DNA of 64,000 nt from Burhinus oedicnemus. Taxonomy: Eukaryota; Chordata; Aves; Charadriiformes; Burhinidae. Position 1 is the stretch's first letter; each line of letters opens with the position of its first letter. The translations under genes and the position numbers were made by a program. The notes beneath the pieces are model-generated. The model was not told the DNA's origin. It worked only from the letters and a program-made list of their open reading frames with translations, and did not search any database. Positions 38,741-52,399 of this stretch are shown piece after piece. Where the stretch lies: contig VFFE01007215.1 of assembly GCA_008921705.1 (NCBI GenBank), positions 258,697 through 322,696 on the forward strand, read 5' to 3'.

Positions 38741-41700
38741 CTGTAATTAGAACTGTGTTCCCTGAAGAAGAGGAGGATATGCACCCCACATCCCACACAG
38801 TTGCCATCCTTTAATTCCATGACAAGTACTCAATGGCCGCATCTAGAGAGTGGGGCTTTGTGTCAGTCTGATTGCCAGTTTGGCAGGAGAGAGGGAGGAG
38901 AGGACGGACACATCCATGGTCCCATGGAGATGCTCTAGATTTGGATCTGGGATGCACTCCCAGGTCCCACAGTACAGACATCGCCAAACATACAAGCCTT
39001 GCCCTCCCACCCACTTGATACCACTGTTCAGTGAGAGTGTCTTATTTGTTTTTTAATCTTAATGGAAGTCTTAATTATTGGACAGCTTTGGTCTGCACAA
39101 GTTATTTTTGTAAGAAGAAACATTTGGAAATTTAGGCTGTTCTCTTAAACTCCTGACGTCCTTATTAGTTATGGTAGAAATGCAGACGGCTGTTGAGGAA
39201 AGACCAGTCCTGGAGCGTAGTTAACCTTTAGCAACCTATTCATGCACAGACTTGGAATACTGTGAAAGAAATCCATCCTCAAGATGCCCACCAACTTTTT
39301 TCTTTCATGGAATTATTATACTGTTTTGCAAGATAGGTTTCATTGGGACCATTGTTTTAGCTTGAAGAAAATCTTCCTCTTCAAGCACCCCTGCAAGCGG
39401 GAAATTAAACCTCCTGTGAGAAATCACTTGGCAGGACATTACTGGAAACAGATGATATCCAAGAGATCTTTGAAACATCTCTGTGTAAGCAAAGGCTTCT
39501 TTTCTGTTGTGTCATTCAGGAACCAGCAGGGAAGCCTCCAAACCTTGCCTTCATGGGTTGCCACCATGTCTTTCCACCTTCTTTTCCTCCATATACATGC
39601 CCAGTATCTCCACAAACGAACCTGAATATAATCAGGTAGTGATAAAGATTCAAACAGAAAGTGAGAAAGAGTAGGAGAGATTTATTGGTTAGAGTTGGTG
39701 GCAGAAGGAGAGAAAAAAGAAAGAGAAAGAATGACTAATGAGCAGACCTATATGAGAAAAAGCTATGTAACAGTATTCCCAGCGATTTTTAGGGATAGGA
39801 TGGTGTACACTATCGGGTGGCATATAAATGAACCAAGGTAGATAATAATAATCTATCTCCTTGTCCCATGGCTCAAATAAAGTTATTAAGAACCTGATTA
39901 CTCTCTTGCACATTTGGGAGAGCCTCACATGAGCTGATTTAGGGGAAGAGAGTTTTCAGTGGGTTATTTTATGTGCTGTAAGTTTTCACATCAATCAGTG
40001 CTGAGTTTCCTGTCCCCTGTGTGTTCAGTCATTGTGGGGGAGAACATAAATTAAGTGCATGACCATAGCTGCTCTATCCCATGGTGAAAGTTTGTAAACT
40101 AGGCGATGTGTTGGGGTTTTTTCTGTACACATTATTCTTTTTCTGTGGGGGAAGCTGAGCAACAAAACATACAGCTTCTCACTTTCCTCTAAGATTTGAA
40201 GATCTCTTTTTAAGCATCTGTAAAGCTGTGGAAACAGTTCATCTACTTGTAAGTACATGGCTTGACAGGAGGTCTGTGAACTGGATCAGGCAATTCACTC
40301 CAGGCAATTCTCAGAGATCATGTACTTTGTATGCTGGGGAACTGAACAGGGACTGAAGGAGATGCCAACAGTATTATAGGAAACAGATGATGTCCAAGAG
40401 GTCTTGGACTTGTCCTCTTGTGAGTACTTGCCCTGGTACCTGCCGCCATACTCCCAAAGGGAAGCTGAGGCTGTTCTGTGAAGCAGCATAATTGGCTGTA
40501 CCAATGCCCAGGCCTGTAGTGATACCCAAAACCAAGTACCTGGCACCCAGAATTAAAATACTGGACTCTCATTGCCCTCTTTGCAAGGTTAGGTAGTGGG
40601 GGAATGACTGACACAGTGAGGTTCCCAGTTGTCTGCCTTCCTTGGCAATAGATTCCTTGTAAATTCTGGTACTCTTTGTTTGACCTTACATCTCCTCACT
40701 GCAAACAAATTTCTAAAGGCTACTATTTAAAGAAGAACATAAAAAGCATAGAAACACATCACCTGCAGAAGCACAGAACACAGCTTATAAATGATAAGCA
40801 CCAATACAATTGATAAAGGAAGGGTATTGATAAAAATAAAGTAATTTTGGGTGGCATCCATCTCTTCTAACCTGAGATATCTGAAAGTGAGGTAGTGCAG
40901 CTACATTAGTTGCCTAGATTATTAACTTCTCCAGTAGATTTTTTCTGTTGTTCACGGTATGCATACAGTATACACATAGTGTGCGTTTCTCTACATGCTC
41001 GTGTGTGTGTCTGCATACACATGAGGAAACCCAAAAACATAGATATATGACCTGTCTGCTGTGGCCCTAACCAAGTCCAGCTGCTCTAGTGTTCTTCTAA
41101 AGTTTGGCCAAGTTTCACCCCACAGGTGGACAGCAGCAGATTTCTCTTCAGTTTCTCCTTGGGTTTCTCATTGCTACTCACCATCACATTCCAAGAAAGA
41201 GGTTGTTATTATATAACTATTAGCTTTTTGTGGGAAGTACTTGAATTAAATCTTTACTACACTCTTCCATTGATTTTGCTGTGACCTGCAATTCGTCAAA
41301 TCATTTTTTCCTCTGTGATAAGCACAAAGCAGCAGGAGATCTCCAGAAAGGGCAGATTTCTTCCAGACGGCATTTCAGTATTCGGAAGGAGGACTTTACT
41401 GTGGTTCTAGTGAGCAACAGGTTATATAATCACTGAAAATTTACATTCCTGCTTCTGCTTTTTCTCCAGCATTTGGGGAATATTTTACAAACTGCTAGAA
41501 GGGAGGAGGTATTTTTAAATCACATCCATTTTAACAATTTAAAACATTTTAATCCCAGCCACTGACCTTGCCAGAACACTGATCTGAACGCTCCAGAGCA
41601 TTAGCAAAACATATATGCAGAGATGAATTTTGCAGCGTGAGATCATCCATAATACTAAACTTCCCACCACCAGCACAAACACACAAATGCAAGCAGACAA

Positions 41701-44700
41701 ATGCATGCTCATATTTTTGTATGCTATATGTATTTTCATACTTTTTAAATAACAACATAGGGAAGATTTCAGGGAGTAGAAAAGCAGCTAGTCTGGATAA
41801 ACCATCAAGGTGTAACTCACAGACTGCGGATTAGGATGTATCTTCTACCAAAATGACCGGTGCTTTGACGGCTGGAATATTTTGCTGCTGGTTTGGGAGA
41901 GAGCAAGAAAGCAGTGGCAGAGGGTGCTCATTTGAATAATGCCCTAAATCAGTCCCATATGTTGACCCCGTGACCAATCCTTGCTGGCAAAAAAATCAAA
42001 ACAAATCAGTGGTATTTTTCAAATGGCTTCCAAGTAAGAGTCTGCATTCACCTAGGCCAGGATACACACACACGGAGCGCTGTGCACCTGCATAAATAAG
42101 ACATTGTCCTTTATTGATAGCAAGGAAAAAACCCTCTGTTTTGATTCATGCGTAGAAAAATAATTGTATATACAATGAATACAGCTTGACCAAAGTATTA
42201 GACATGGTCGTATGGATACCCTTCAATTTTCCACTTCTAATAAATAAAGCATTATATATGTCTGCAATTTTATTCCATGTGTGCTTTGGAGGGAATTGAG
42301 AAAGACTGGCATTTAGCCACCACCTTTGCTGAATACTCATCTCCCACCTAAGACAAACTGAAACACACTGAAGTTCAGTGTGCAAAGACTGAATAGGAAC
42401 TGAGCAAGCCTCAAAATTGGTAATTTATTGATAGATGTTTCTATGTGTAAAGCTGGTGCCAGTTCAAGGCTCCTCACACAACACAGCAAGAACATGGTTT
42501 CCCTTCGCCAAGGCCAAGAAAACATCTGCCACTGAAAATAAAGTGAGGTATGGAGAAAAGACCAATGTGGTGAAGAAGCAGGAAAGACTCCTCAAGAGCT
42601 GAGCTTGCTGCTTCTGGTACATGGGGTGACCACAGTCGATGGGAGCAGAGAGCGTGGCTGCTGGGAGAGGCTGCCACCACACGCACCGCTGCCCCTCTTC
42701 CAGCAGCAGCTGCTAACCTGCTTTTACGGCTTTGTCATGGGTGAAGTAGGCTTGGCAACAGCTTATTTACCTTTCCTGAGAGTCCCTAGGCAAACTGCAC
42801 TTCTGCCTAGAGCTAGACCTGCATTTTGAGGCATTTCCTTGTAGCTACAGTCAAGGATTGTAACACGATACAACCATCATGCTAATTACAGGACATAAAA
42901 CGAAGGATCAATAAAGGCTGGTGCTGTTATAAGAACCTCATAGTCTGCAGGCAGAGGCAACAGATGGATACAATATATGTCTGGGAAGATTATAAGGGAC
43001 AGCAAAATGGCAGTGGTCAATATAATAACTGCAGGCCTCTGCAGTCCACTTGCGCTGCAGACTGCAGGTACCAACACAAAGGTGAGGTTTTGAGGGAGTT
43101 GAAGGATGCGCTGTTGTTATGTGGAGAGTCTAGCAGCGATGGAGGCAGTGGACATGCTTATGCTTCTTGCTTGTCCTAAAGAACAACTGCAGGAATTTGG
43201 GGACTGAGATAAGCCCAAGGGACGGGAATAGTTCATCAGGTCATCAGTCAACCAAGAGTTTCTCTAGATGGCAATGGAAAGCAAGAATCAAAATATAAAC
43301 CATGGTCTGAAGGAAATTGTCTCTGTTCACTTGAGAGAGAGGTTTCCTGAAACTACAGCTGGGCTAATTTTATCTCTAAGGATCATATCTTGTTTGCTTC
43401 CCAATCAATAGGTTACATTTCTCTTTATTGAGCATATGCAGATTTTGCATCACCTTCATAAGTGCTCTAGAATACTTCCAAATTTAGCACCACTCCAAAT
43501 GAAGGAACATTAATACAGCATTTCGAGATGTAAAAGCAAATTACATCAGAACTTTTGCATTCAGGACTTCTCTTTACATTCATAGAGAGTACCTGTGACT
43601 GATCGTGATTTTGGTATTGAAAATGGTAAGTCTTGTGTGATCCGAATGTGTCTGTAAACTTCACCCTTTCCTGCTGAAGCTTACAGCACTCCCCTAATAA
43701 GCCTTTGCTTAGTTATTTATTTGCAAACACAGTAACTCTTTCATGCTCCACAGCTATGCCACTCTTTGTGCTGTTACTTTATTCCAGTAAGACTTTACAC
43801 ATTTTGCAATTACTGTGTGAAGAATACTCTTGTTAACATTTTCCGATACCACTTCTAACTATAGCAAGGGTCTCCCTGGGGGGATTCACCAGACAGAGCA
43901 ACGTGTGATGCACACACAGAAAGCCTGATGTGCCCAGGCTGTGTCAGAAGAGTTACGGTTGCCCTTTACACGTGACTGCAGAGAATCTGCCACGGGCAGG
44001 TGAGCAGGGCTGCCCAGGCGGTTCATCTGTGCCTCTGCAATAAGCCTGACACGTCCTGCCTGCACTGGACCTGTTGCAAGTTTTCTCTGTATGCAGAAAT
44101 CCCACTTATCTGGGTCTTTTGTATACCCAGCAGCACTGCCTGGTCACTGGTAATTTTGCCAGGGATCAAAAATCTTGTCCAATGTTGTCATAATTTTCTT
44201 TCTGAATAAAATTCGGGCTATATGAAGTGGATGTGTCTGTAGAAACGCAGGTCTGGGTGTAACTGCACAATGACAGATTGATGTGGCTTTGGTTCCTCTT
44301 CAGGAGTGCACTGCTTCCTGGGGGCTGGCTGCTAGGGTCACTGAAAAGTACAGCTTCTGTGTCAACTAATGGATACTCTTGTCTTCTTCACTGAGTGTGG
44401 AAGTGACCAATGCAAGTAATTTAGACTAGACACATAACTTTGAAGTGCCCAAGCATATTAATCCCTTCATTGTTTCCAAAGGAAGTGGGTCATATGTATT
44501 CATTCCTTCTCTCCATTTGTTTGTACATGTGTCTGTCACTCCTCCTGCCAGCTATTGGTTAACTCCAACCAAATTTGACAGGACAGAAGATTCAAGCAAA
44601 ATTACATTTCTACAAACTCTGTGGAGTCAGTGGCTTGGTAATGGAGGTTAGCCCAGTTTAAGGACTAAACAAAAAGCTGCAGTGTGAGAGTAGTAATTAT

Positions 44701-45029
44701 CTACTTGGTTTGGTCTGCCAGCTGGCCAGTCAGGACACATGCATTGCCTGTCCAGTCAGCACTGGAACTGATACAGCTCATACTTCAGCTCCTCTGACCA
44801 AAATCCAGTAGACAAAGAGGCATGGGAAAATAGGTGGCATGGAAGAAAACTGCATATATTGCGTAAGTGTGAAGTCATGGATAATCTCAGGTTACTGTGG
44901 TGAAAGTGCACAGAAAGACATACCTCATAAATCCATATGGCCTCATTAATTGTTCATCACAGAGCAGCTTGCACATGAATATTGTGCACATTAATACTGT
45001 GGCACATAAATGTCATATTTTAATCATAT
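38741..45029. other. Long unique non-coding stretch
   Basis: No gene recognised. A diverged 27-bp direct repeat links 39444-39470 and 40379-40405. An 8-bp inverted repeat pairs CTGCAGTC (43039-43046) with GACTGCAG (43060-43067). A purine-rich patch lies at about 39700-39735. Open frames are short and domain-free. Confidence 0.5.
39444..40405 (+). repeat. Pair of 27-bp direct repeats about 0.9 kb apart
   Basis: 39444-39470 and 40379-40405 share a 27-base stretch starting GGAAACAGATGAT, differing at two positions (both A/G). Flanks are not obviously alike, so this may be the conserved tip of an unknown repeat or coincidence. Confidence 0.6.
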
Positions 45030-45270
45030 ATACTCAATTATGTATTACATATATAATAGGCACTCTTGTATTCTATATATAAATATACACTATATATGTA
45101 CGTGCGTGTATACATATAGTGCATATGTACATTGTATATATGCTATATATACACACACAATGTGTCATAGTATATATCATATACTATCTAAGCTACAGTG
45201 TAGTAATACACTACATAGCATATATTGTACTATATGCTATTATAACACTCTCTTTTATATATATGTAATA
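45030..45270. repeat. Alternating TA-rich low-complexity tract
   Basis: About 240 bp consist largely of tata, tgta, cata and acac words with many short palindromes (for example AGTGTA-gtaa-TACACT). It is a diverged TA/TG/CA simple-repeat region. The open frame across it (45010-45273) is a by-product rich in Tyr, Ile and His. Confidence 0.8.
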
Positions 45271-48200
45271 TAGGGAGCCACATTATTGATCTCCATTCTT
45301 TCAATAAAATTCATAACCCTGTTTCCTAGAGTTCAGATCAAAGAAAAACAGATTGAATGTTTAAAAAATATTTGTCCTTTTTTACACCTAATGCAGGCAA
45401 TACCTGATAGAGAAGTAAAGAGAATGTAAAAATGTACTTATCTCAACAAGAGATATGGATTGAACACGTTTACAATGACCTCTAAATCTAGGCAAGAGGG
45501 TGATTCTAAATGGGTTTTCAGGTGCTTCTGTCATTTTGTCCAACTTTCCTCAGACGCAGGGCAACGATGCTGATGACCTCAGTGAGAGCAGAAGCAAGCC
45601 AGGACTCAGTGCTCTGGAAAAATCCAGCCGTCAGATGACACTTGCTCGAGTCCAGAGGGCCAGCATAGCTGCTTCAAAGCTAGGCATGGGATATACACCT
45701 GGCAGCTGCTGAGAGCACAGGAGAAAGCAAAGAGAGGAACCGTTATATCTGAAATTCTGCTGCTGGGCATGATGGAATAAATAGACATTTGTCTCCTGGT
45801 GTTAAAAACTTTCTTTCTTTTCTGCTGGAAACTCCTCCTCTGTAGGATGCGAGATGCTTCCCTGTGGCTACACTGCAGAGGGAACAAAAAGTTCCGCGTA
45901 CTCAAATAGCTGTGCTCCCCTAGGTGAAGCGGCTGTTTAACGTTACCCTCCAGACTGCCTCTGCTGCAACGTGAGTCGGATCGGGTCTGGCTGGTTATCA
46001 GCTGCTGACCGTGAAGGCAGGGTGGAGAGGGTTTGTTAGAGTCTCAGTCTGCTGCCTGTGGCATGTCTATCCAGGAAAGAAGCCAGGAAGCATTTGAAGG
46101 AAAGTATTGAGTTTGGTACTTGCTGGGTGGTCCAATAAGTTTGAGATTTTTCCTGCACCTTATTTCCACTATAATCGAGTTGGGTTTTTTTCCTTCAGTA
46201 TAGTGATTTTCTCTGCCCCAGGCTTTCAGGAGGGGAAAAACAAAGGAGCTGCTGATGGGACGTTTTTGATGTGAGGATTTGATTTTTGAGTTTGCTTGGA
46301 ATTCATAACCTGGAATGTTGGTAAAATCTACCAAATTTCCCAGGCATCTGGGGAGAAAACAGCAGGTAGATGGAGGTGTTGCTTTGTCCCTTTCTCCTAC
46401 TTGGATAGCGTGTCCGTGTTGGCTGGTTGAGATCTGGACCAGGGTTTGTACTGTTGAACTATCATGCTGTATCATAAATAAAATGTTTTTTATGGCTATT
46501 CGGTGAGGCGAGACATTTAATTGGTTTATCTAATGACCAAATAATAGCCATTTAAAATATGACCAGCCACTTGGCTGGTGTGGGTTGCCAGTCCTAACCA
46601 GCACCCTTTCTTCCTCTGTGGAGGAAGGTGGGTATCTTCACCAGGCGTTTTCCAGCGGCACATTTGGGCTCTGACAGAACTCCTCTCTTCTGCAGTTCTC
46701 ACTCCATTTTGTTGCTTAAGTGACTCTGGGTTGATTGCAGCTGCAGCCTTTTCCTTCTTTCTATTTTTTTTCCCCCATAGAAAAAAGTTACACGTAGCTG
46801 TTTCACCCATGTTATAAACCTCTTAGAGTACAAATCTGCTTGCTTGGAGAGGTTTTTTGGCTTGAGTTGTGGTGAGAGGAGTTGAAGCTCACAGCAAATG
46901 TTTCTGGCTTGCTAACCTAACACCCTGTGGCATCCCTCTGATTTTTAAGATTTCAGTAAGATTAATTTGAAAGGGGAACATTTCATGAGCCTCTTTTAGT
47001 AAAACAAATCACTCATGTCACTCTTTTTTTTTTCCCTTTTTGAACAAGAGCCAGCTTTTTTTTTTTCCTTTGAGAGTAAAGATATATTATAGCTGCACCC
47101 ATCAACTGCCTCTGTTGATGTCCAACAGAAGATGGGGTTAACAACATCTGGAGTATTATTCATTACTAAGTAATCTGTGAGCTTGTTTCCATTTCTTCTT
47201 GAGTCAGGAGGTCACAGCCCAGCCAGGCTGTTTTGCAACATTGAATGTAAAGTGCACTGCCCTCACATCAGATAAGGTGCCATTGCCGACTTATTTGTAC
47301 TACGCAGAGTTAGATTCTGTGAAGCAATATAAAAAGCGACATTTACATTGCATGAAACAATAGGACTAATTCTGTTCAGGAGGACAAGGGACCGTTCTGA
47401 TCACAGCCAGAAGAGCTGAGCTGTGAGAAACGCCCAGTGCTGGGATCAGCCCCCGCGGAGAGGGCTCCAGATTTGGCCCAAGCTGTGAGGTGGGTGGCAG
47501 ATTCACCCTGGGATCCTCAAAAGGAAGAGGAAGTTTTTATGTATGATGTGCTTCTGCGCCTCTACCCTGGCACTGACGTAGCTTCCACGGTGCAGCGACT
47601 CCCTGAACGACTGCAATGTGGTGGTTGCTCAGACATGAGCCCTTGCTGAGGGCCAGAGCACTACTGCACTGTTGTTGTAGGGTCACAGCAGTGCAGCTGC
47701 TTCAGCGGGTGCCCGCGATGTGTTTCCCTGGGCTACAGAGGATCAGGGTGAATTTGCAGCACGGGTGAAGCCCAGGGAAAAATTTGATTTGACTTCAGTA
47801 AGGTAGGATGTTTGTCCCTAACATTAAAATCAGAAATATCATTTAGAAGGAGTGGGGAGGCACCCTTGTAAGAGTGCTCTTCTCACAGCCAGCTACCTCG
47901 CCAGCCTCATTAGTTTCTCCTCTTTTGATGTAATTTTTTCTGATTAAGAAATAAAAAGATTTGTACCTCGGCAAATAGAGTGAACTATCAACCCCCACCC
48001 AAAAACAGATTTCACAGGCACTGCTTGTCACCCTGGGAAATGTTAACCACCACGGCTCACTCATTCTCTCCCACCACCCTTCTGCCCTCCTCACAGGTCA
48101 TTTTGGTCTCCTTGAGCTCCTCACATAGCAGAACCTGTGTTAGACACTAGGTAGTAACACTGCCTCAGTATCTGAAACATCTGAAAATAGGCATGGCATA

Positions 48201-48398
48201 AAAATAAACCAAAGCATGGAGTGTCCACCCCGTGAAAAGAAGAAGTAGCCCTGACAAGCAGACACAAACTCTGTCACACTGCTGTTTTGTGCAGGACATG
48301 AGAACGATTAGTAGTTTAATAAAACATGCTGCAATTGCCAATCCTCTTTTTTGGTCACAACCACAACTTAACAAAACATTTGGGAAAATCAGTTAGCT
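45271..48398. other. Unique non-coding sequence
   Basis: No gene recognised. An 8-bp inverted repeat (ACCAGCCA / TGGCTGGT, 2-base spacer) lies at 46562-46579. Pyrimidine-rich runs occur at about 46760 and 47020-47070. Frames at 46044-46475 and 47437-47649 have no domain. Confidence 0.5.
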
Positions 48399-48512
48399 GG
48401 GTTTTTTTGGTGTTTTGTTTGTTTTTTGGGTTTTGGCTTGGGTTTATTTGGGGGGTTTGGTGTTTGGGTTTGAGTTTTTTGCTTGTTTGCGTTTTGGTTT
48501 TGGGTTTTTTTC
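48399..48512 (+). repeat. G+T-rich strand-asymmetric tract
   Basis: Over about 110 bases the plus strand is almost entirely G and T, with repeated ttttggg and tttggttt words. It has five or more G runs of three or longer, separated by 7-10 base loops. It is a weak G-quadruplex candidate on this strand. The hydrophobic open frame over it (48326-48622) is an artefact of the base composition. Confidence 0.8.
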
Positions 48513-50464
48513 CAAAAATCAATAGCACAACTAAATTATATTGGGAAAAAAAGCACTATGATTTTGCTATAGCAGTGAAAAGTTCATGTCAGGAGGCAAA
48601 TTACACAGCACCGGCATGGTAAGAAAAACCTCTTATCTCCCAATTTTGCTGAATGGTTTGGGTCTACTTTTCACTCTGCATCTCCTGCAGATTTCCTCAG
48701 TTCATTTTCACTGAGATGGTGCAGGGAGATTTCAGTCTTCCTTTGGGAAAGGGACAATAAGCGAGATACAGAGCAAAACTGGTTTCTCGGGACTCAGGTA
48801 AACTGAATCTGTGAATCCAATAATTTCTTCTTAATCAACGCAGAATATTTAACTTCATGTAAGTAGAATACTGTGTTTTTCTGCTTCGTCTCTGTCCCAT
48901 CCCATCCCACACCATCCCACTGAACAGTACCTAGGGTGAGAAGCAAACAGAGAATTTGTAAGACAAATCCATGGGTACACAATTTTCACCCATTTTTCTT
49001 CCCCAGCATAACAAAAGACAACGGACCTGAGGACTGCAGTGGCACCCTTGTTTTGCTGCCCTTGTTCAGCCTATTTGAGGATGTGTGAAGCTTGTCTGCT
49101 TTTCCTAACACCTTCTCAGTGCCCTTCTCAGTGCCAGCTCTCACTTTTCTCCAGGCCTGGCAAAATTAAAGCCAGTAATGTCTTTACAAGGGACTGATCC
49201 AAAGCCTGGGGATCCCTCCCCTGCCCGCATCTGGCTCCCAGGAGCTGTGCCAGTAGCTTCAGAGGGAGTGGCTGCTAGCCCTTCATACAGGTTTTTCCCA
49301 AAAATATCTTTGGCACTTGCTCTGAGAGCTAGTGTTCAGATATCTTCTTCAGCAAAGGTGCTGCCAACCATAATGGTAACATAGACCCACCTCTTCTACA
49401 ATACTTTGCAATGTTAGATTTTGAGGTAATTGACTGAGGATGCAAGCAGGTGTGGGATGGGAAGGATGCATGGCATCAGCATGCTCTGAGGCAAAGGCTG
49501 TCATGTCTGAAGTCACAAACATCTCTGGCATCGCTGCTGCTCAAAGAGAGGGATGATAGGCCAGCGCAAACAGTGTGAGCACAGGGGGACATCTGCAGCC
49601 ATTAAAAGTGTGAAGGCAGACTAGGATGGGTGCAGATTTACAGTTCTAGAGATCAGCAATCATCCTTATTTTTTTAAAAATAAGGCAGTGTAAACACTTT
49701 CCCAGGTTTTGTGAGCAACCCAAAAACACAATTGAGGCCATGACTCCTGCCTCTCGATTCCCAAGATCGCATTCATTTTACTGGGCAGCACCTTTGACAC
49801 CCTATCATGTGTCCTGGTAGGAAAATTCTCTTTTATTCAAAATTATTGCTTATGAAGGGAAATTCAAAGCACAGCTTTCAGAATTGGATGATTGTATAAT
49901 TTAGTAGGACTTCATTTAGACAGGTATTTTATTGTAGTGGGGACAAAGTGCAATTTTAAGATGTCCACCACATAATACAGGCTTTATCTTCACTGGTCCG
50001 TGCTGTAGGCTTTAAATTGCAATTAGATGAGTAACATGTCTTCAGCTAACACTTGTGCGATGCTCAGCTTCCAATAACAAGTCCTTGTGTAGGCATAAAT
50101 TAAGTAGCAAAATAATGAGGCATAGTCTCTTTGGTGAAATCCCTTTGGCCAATGGAGCACTGCTAAAGTTAGCAACAATGATTTCTACTCCAGAAACCAA
50201 GGTACACAAAACCTGCTCTAAGCAGGGAATTCACTCTGGGAATAGTGACAGTCATTCATTTTTCGTACTTAGGGTGAAGAGTTTTCTTGCTACTAGAAAT
50301 CTCTGGCAGAGCTCACCAAAAAAACTTAGTATTTATTAGTCTGAACACTGTGAGCAACCTCCACCTTCATCTACAGCTTCAGAATCTGAAATCCTTGCAA
50401 TGCAGGTCTCTAGTTACCATTTATAGGCCAAAAAAGTCAACATTGTCATTTACGTCAGTCACCA
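48513..50464. other. Unique non-coding sequence
   Basis: Nothing recognisable beyond a short CCCAT-type tandem at about 48894-48912 and a tandem 'cttctcagtgcc' pair near 49110-49135. No supported coding segment. Confidence 0.5.
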
Positions 50465-51010
50465 AATCATAGAATCATAGAATGGTTTAGGTTGGAAGGG
50501 ACCTTAAAGATCATCTAGTTCCAACATCCTTGCCATGGGCAAGGACACCTTCCACTAGACCAGGTTGCTCAAAGCCCCATCCAGCCCAGCCTTGAGCAGT
50601 TCCAAGGATGGGGCCTCCACAACTTCTCTGGGCAACCTGTTCCAGTGTCTCACCACCCTCATAGTGAAAAATTTCTTCCTAATATCTAATCTAAATCTAC
50701 CCTCTTCCAGTTTGAAGCCATTACCCCTCATACTGTCAGTACACGCCCTTGTAAAAAGTCCCTCTCCAGCTTTCTTGAAGGCCCCCTTTAGCTACTGGAA
50801 GGCTTCTAGAAGGTATCCTCAGAGCCTTCTCTTCTCCAGGCTGAACAGCCCCAACTCTCTCAGCCTGTCTTCATAGGAGAGGTGTTCCAGCCCTCTGATC
50901 AGCTTCATGGACCTCCTCTGGACCCACTCCAACAGTTCCACATCATTCTTATGCTCAGAACTCCAAAGCCAGACACAGTACTCCAGGTGAGGTCTCATGA
51001 GAGTAGAGGG
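50465..51010 (-). mobile_element. CR1 LINE 3' fragment, about 0.55 kb, antisense
   Basis: It begins with 'aatcatagaatcatagaatg', the reverse complement of the CR1 tail, and continues through the 3' UTR and ORF2 end to 'cagtactccaggtgaggtct'. On the minus strand the ORF2 tail is open for about 60 codons, from GLFTRACTDSMRGNGF through RVVRHWNRLPREVVEAPSLE to LDGALSNLV and a stop. An in-frame TAG precedes it. It is well preserved, so a relatively young copy. Its 5' end abuts the AT array that follows. Confidence 0.96.
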
Positions 51011-51150
51011 TTTATTTTATATATATATATAAAAAATGTAGAATATATATTTGCATTATATAAATATGTTCTTATATAACATATTATATAAATATGTTAT
51101 ATAACATATAACATAAATATGTTATATATTTTTATATGTTTATTTTATAT
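51011..51150. repeat. AT-rich array next to the CR1 break
   Basis: About 140 bp of tata/atat words, including a repeating unit close to 'aaatatgttatata' seen three or four times between about 51060 and 51130. It starts exactly where CR1 similarity stops. Confidence 0.8.
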
Positions 51151-52399
51151 TTGAAGGACTCCTGTGAAGGACAAAGGAGAACTGCATTTCTTAATGCAAC
51201 AAAACCACATTGTGATGGAGAAGCAGTCATGTGGACTTCCCTGCCTTTTCTGTGTTATATAATCTACTATATATGTTTGCTAGGAAAAAAAGCAAGAGAG
51301 AGGAAAAGGTACACCAGGTGTTAGTAAATGAAGCATACAAATTCCCAGGACGCTACCTCTCCTTTTTTAATTATACTGAGAAAAAAAGTGCAGTGCTTAT
51401 GAAAGGGGACGAGTTGATGATAGAGGAGAACAATACTATTACTTTTCCATGGGACTTTTCCAGTACAAGAGGCAGGTGTACTCGAATTCATGAATTTTTG
51501 TTCATTATTTGTTCCTTTTTTTTCATTTGGGCCTTTCAGTGAAGTTATGATCCGTGGTAAAGAGTAAGGGCTGTACTAATAAAAAGCCTTCTGTTTAAAA
51601 AGAACTAAAACTATGCCCCTTTCTGTTACAAGGGAATACATCAGCATTAACAAAGCAGTTCAACATTCCCACTGTTGTTGTAAAAGATAAATATTTTTTC
51701 CATAGGGCAATATAAATGTAGCCTAAGTTAGATATAATTAGTCATAATTTCTCCAAGAAATTGTTTGTGAAAAAAAAAAACCTCTAAAACAACTCTAAAA
51801 CACAAGAAGAAAAGAAATATTGCTGAAGCCTAAGATGCCAGGAAATGTGTTTCAAAAAATCAGATGTTTTTATAATGCATAGTGTTCTTTGCAAAAAAAT
51901 AATCCCCACTGCTCATAAAAATGATGAAATGATACAGTTGCAGAGAGTTTGCACACCCTCTTCCTGCCTACCCATGATTGCATATTTAACCTCAGCATTA
52001 AAAAATGTGAGAGAGTTAGAGGAATTTTTTCATTCTGTTGCTGTTCAGGCAAACATGCTGTTTCCAAGATATATTTATATTATAAAGGTTAGTTCCAAAG
52101 TGCTCAATGTCCACAGCAGGGTTCAGATATTCAGAAGAGCAAACCACAGTTTCCACTACCTCAGTGGAAGGCAGTGGGTACTCAGCAGTCCTGGAAATCT
52201 GGCCAGTCAATTTAAATACCTAATTTAGGTAACTGAGTCTTGATGCTGAGTCCTTTTGCAGAGCTCTCTTACCAGGTCAAACAAATTGAGAATAGAACTT
52301 GCATCTTGAATCTTATGTGCAGTTCTTTTTCCCCATTTCCAAAATAAAAGTGTAGAAAGAGAAAAATATGTCAGAAATTACAGCGATGTGCAAAATTAG
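51151..52399. other. Unique non-coding sequence
   Basis: No gene recognised. The open frame at 51845-52228 (127 codons) shows no domain. A poly-A stretch lies at about 51771-51780. Confidence 0.5.

Noticed and set aside
45010..45273. 87-codon Tyr/Ile/His-rich frame
   Set aside because: Translation of a TA-rich simple repeat.
48326..48622. 98-codon frame resembling a membrane protein
   Set aside because: Its hydrophobic stretch is a direct translation of the G+T low-complexity tract.
50565..50876. 103-codon plus-strand frame
   Set aside because: Antisense of the CR1 copy; the real element reads on the minus strand.
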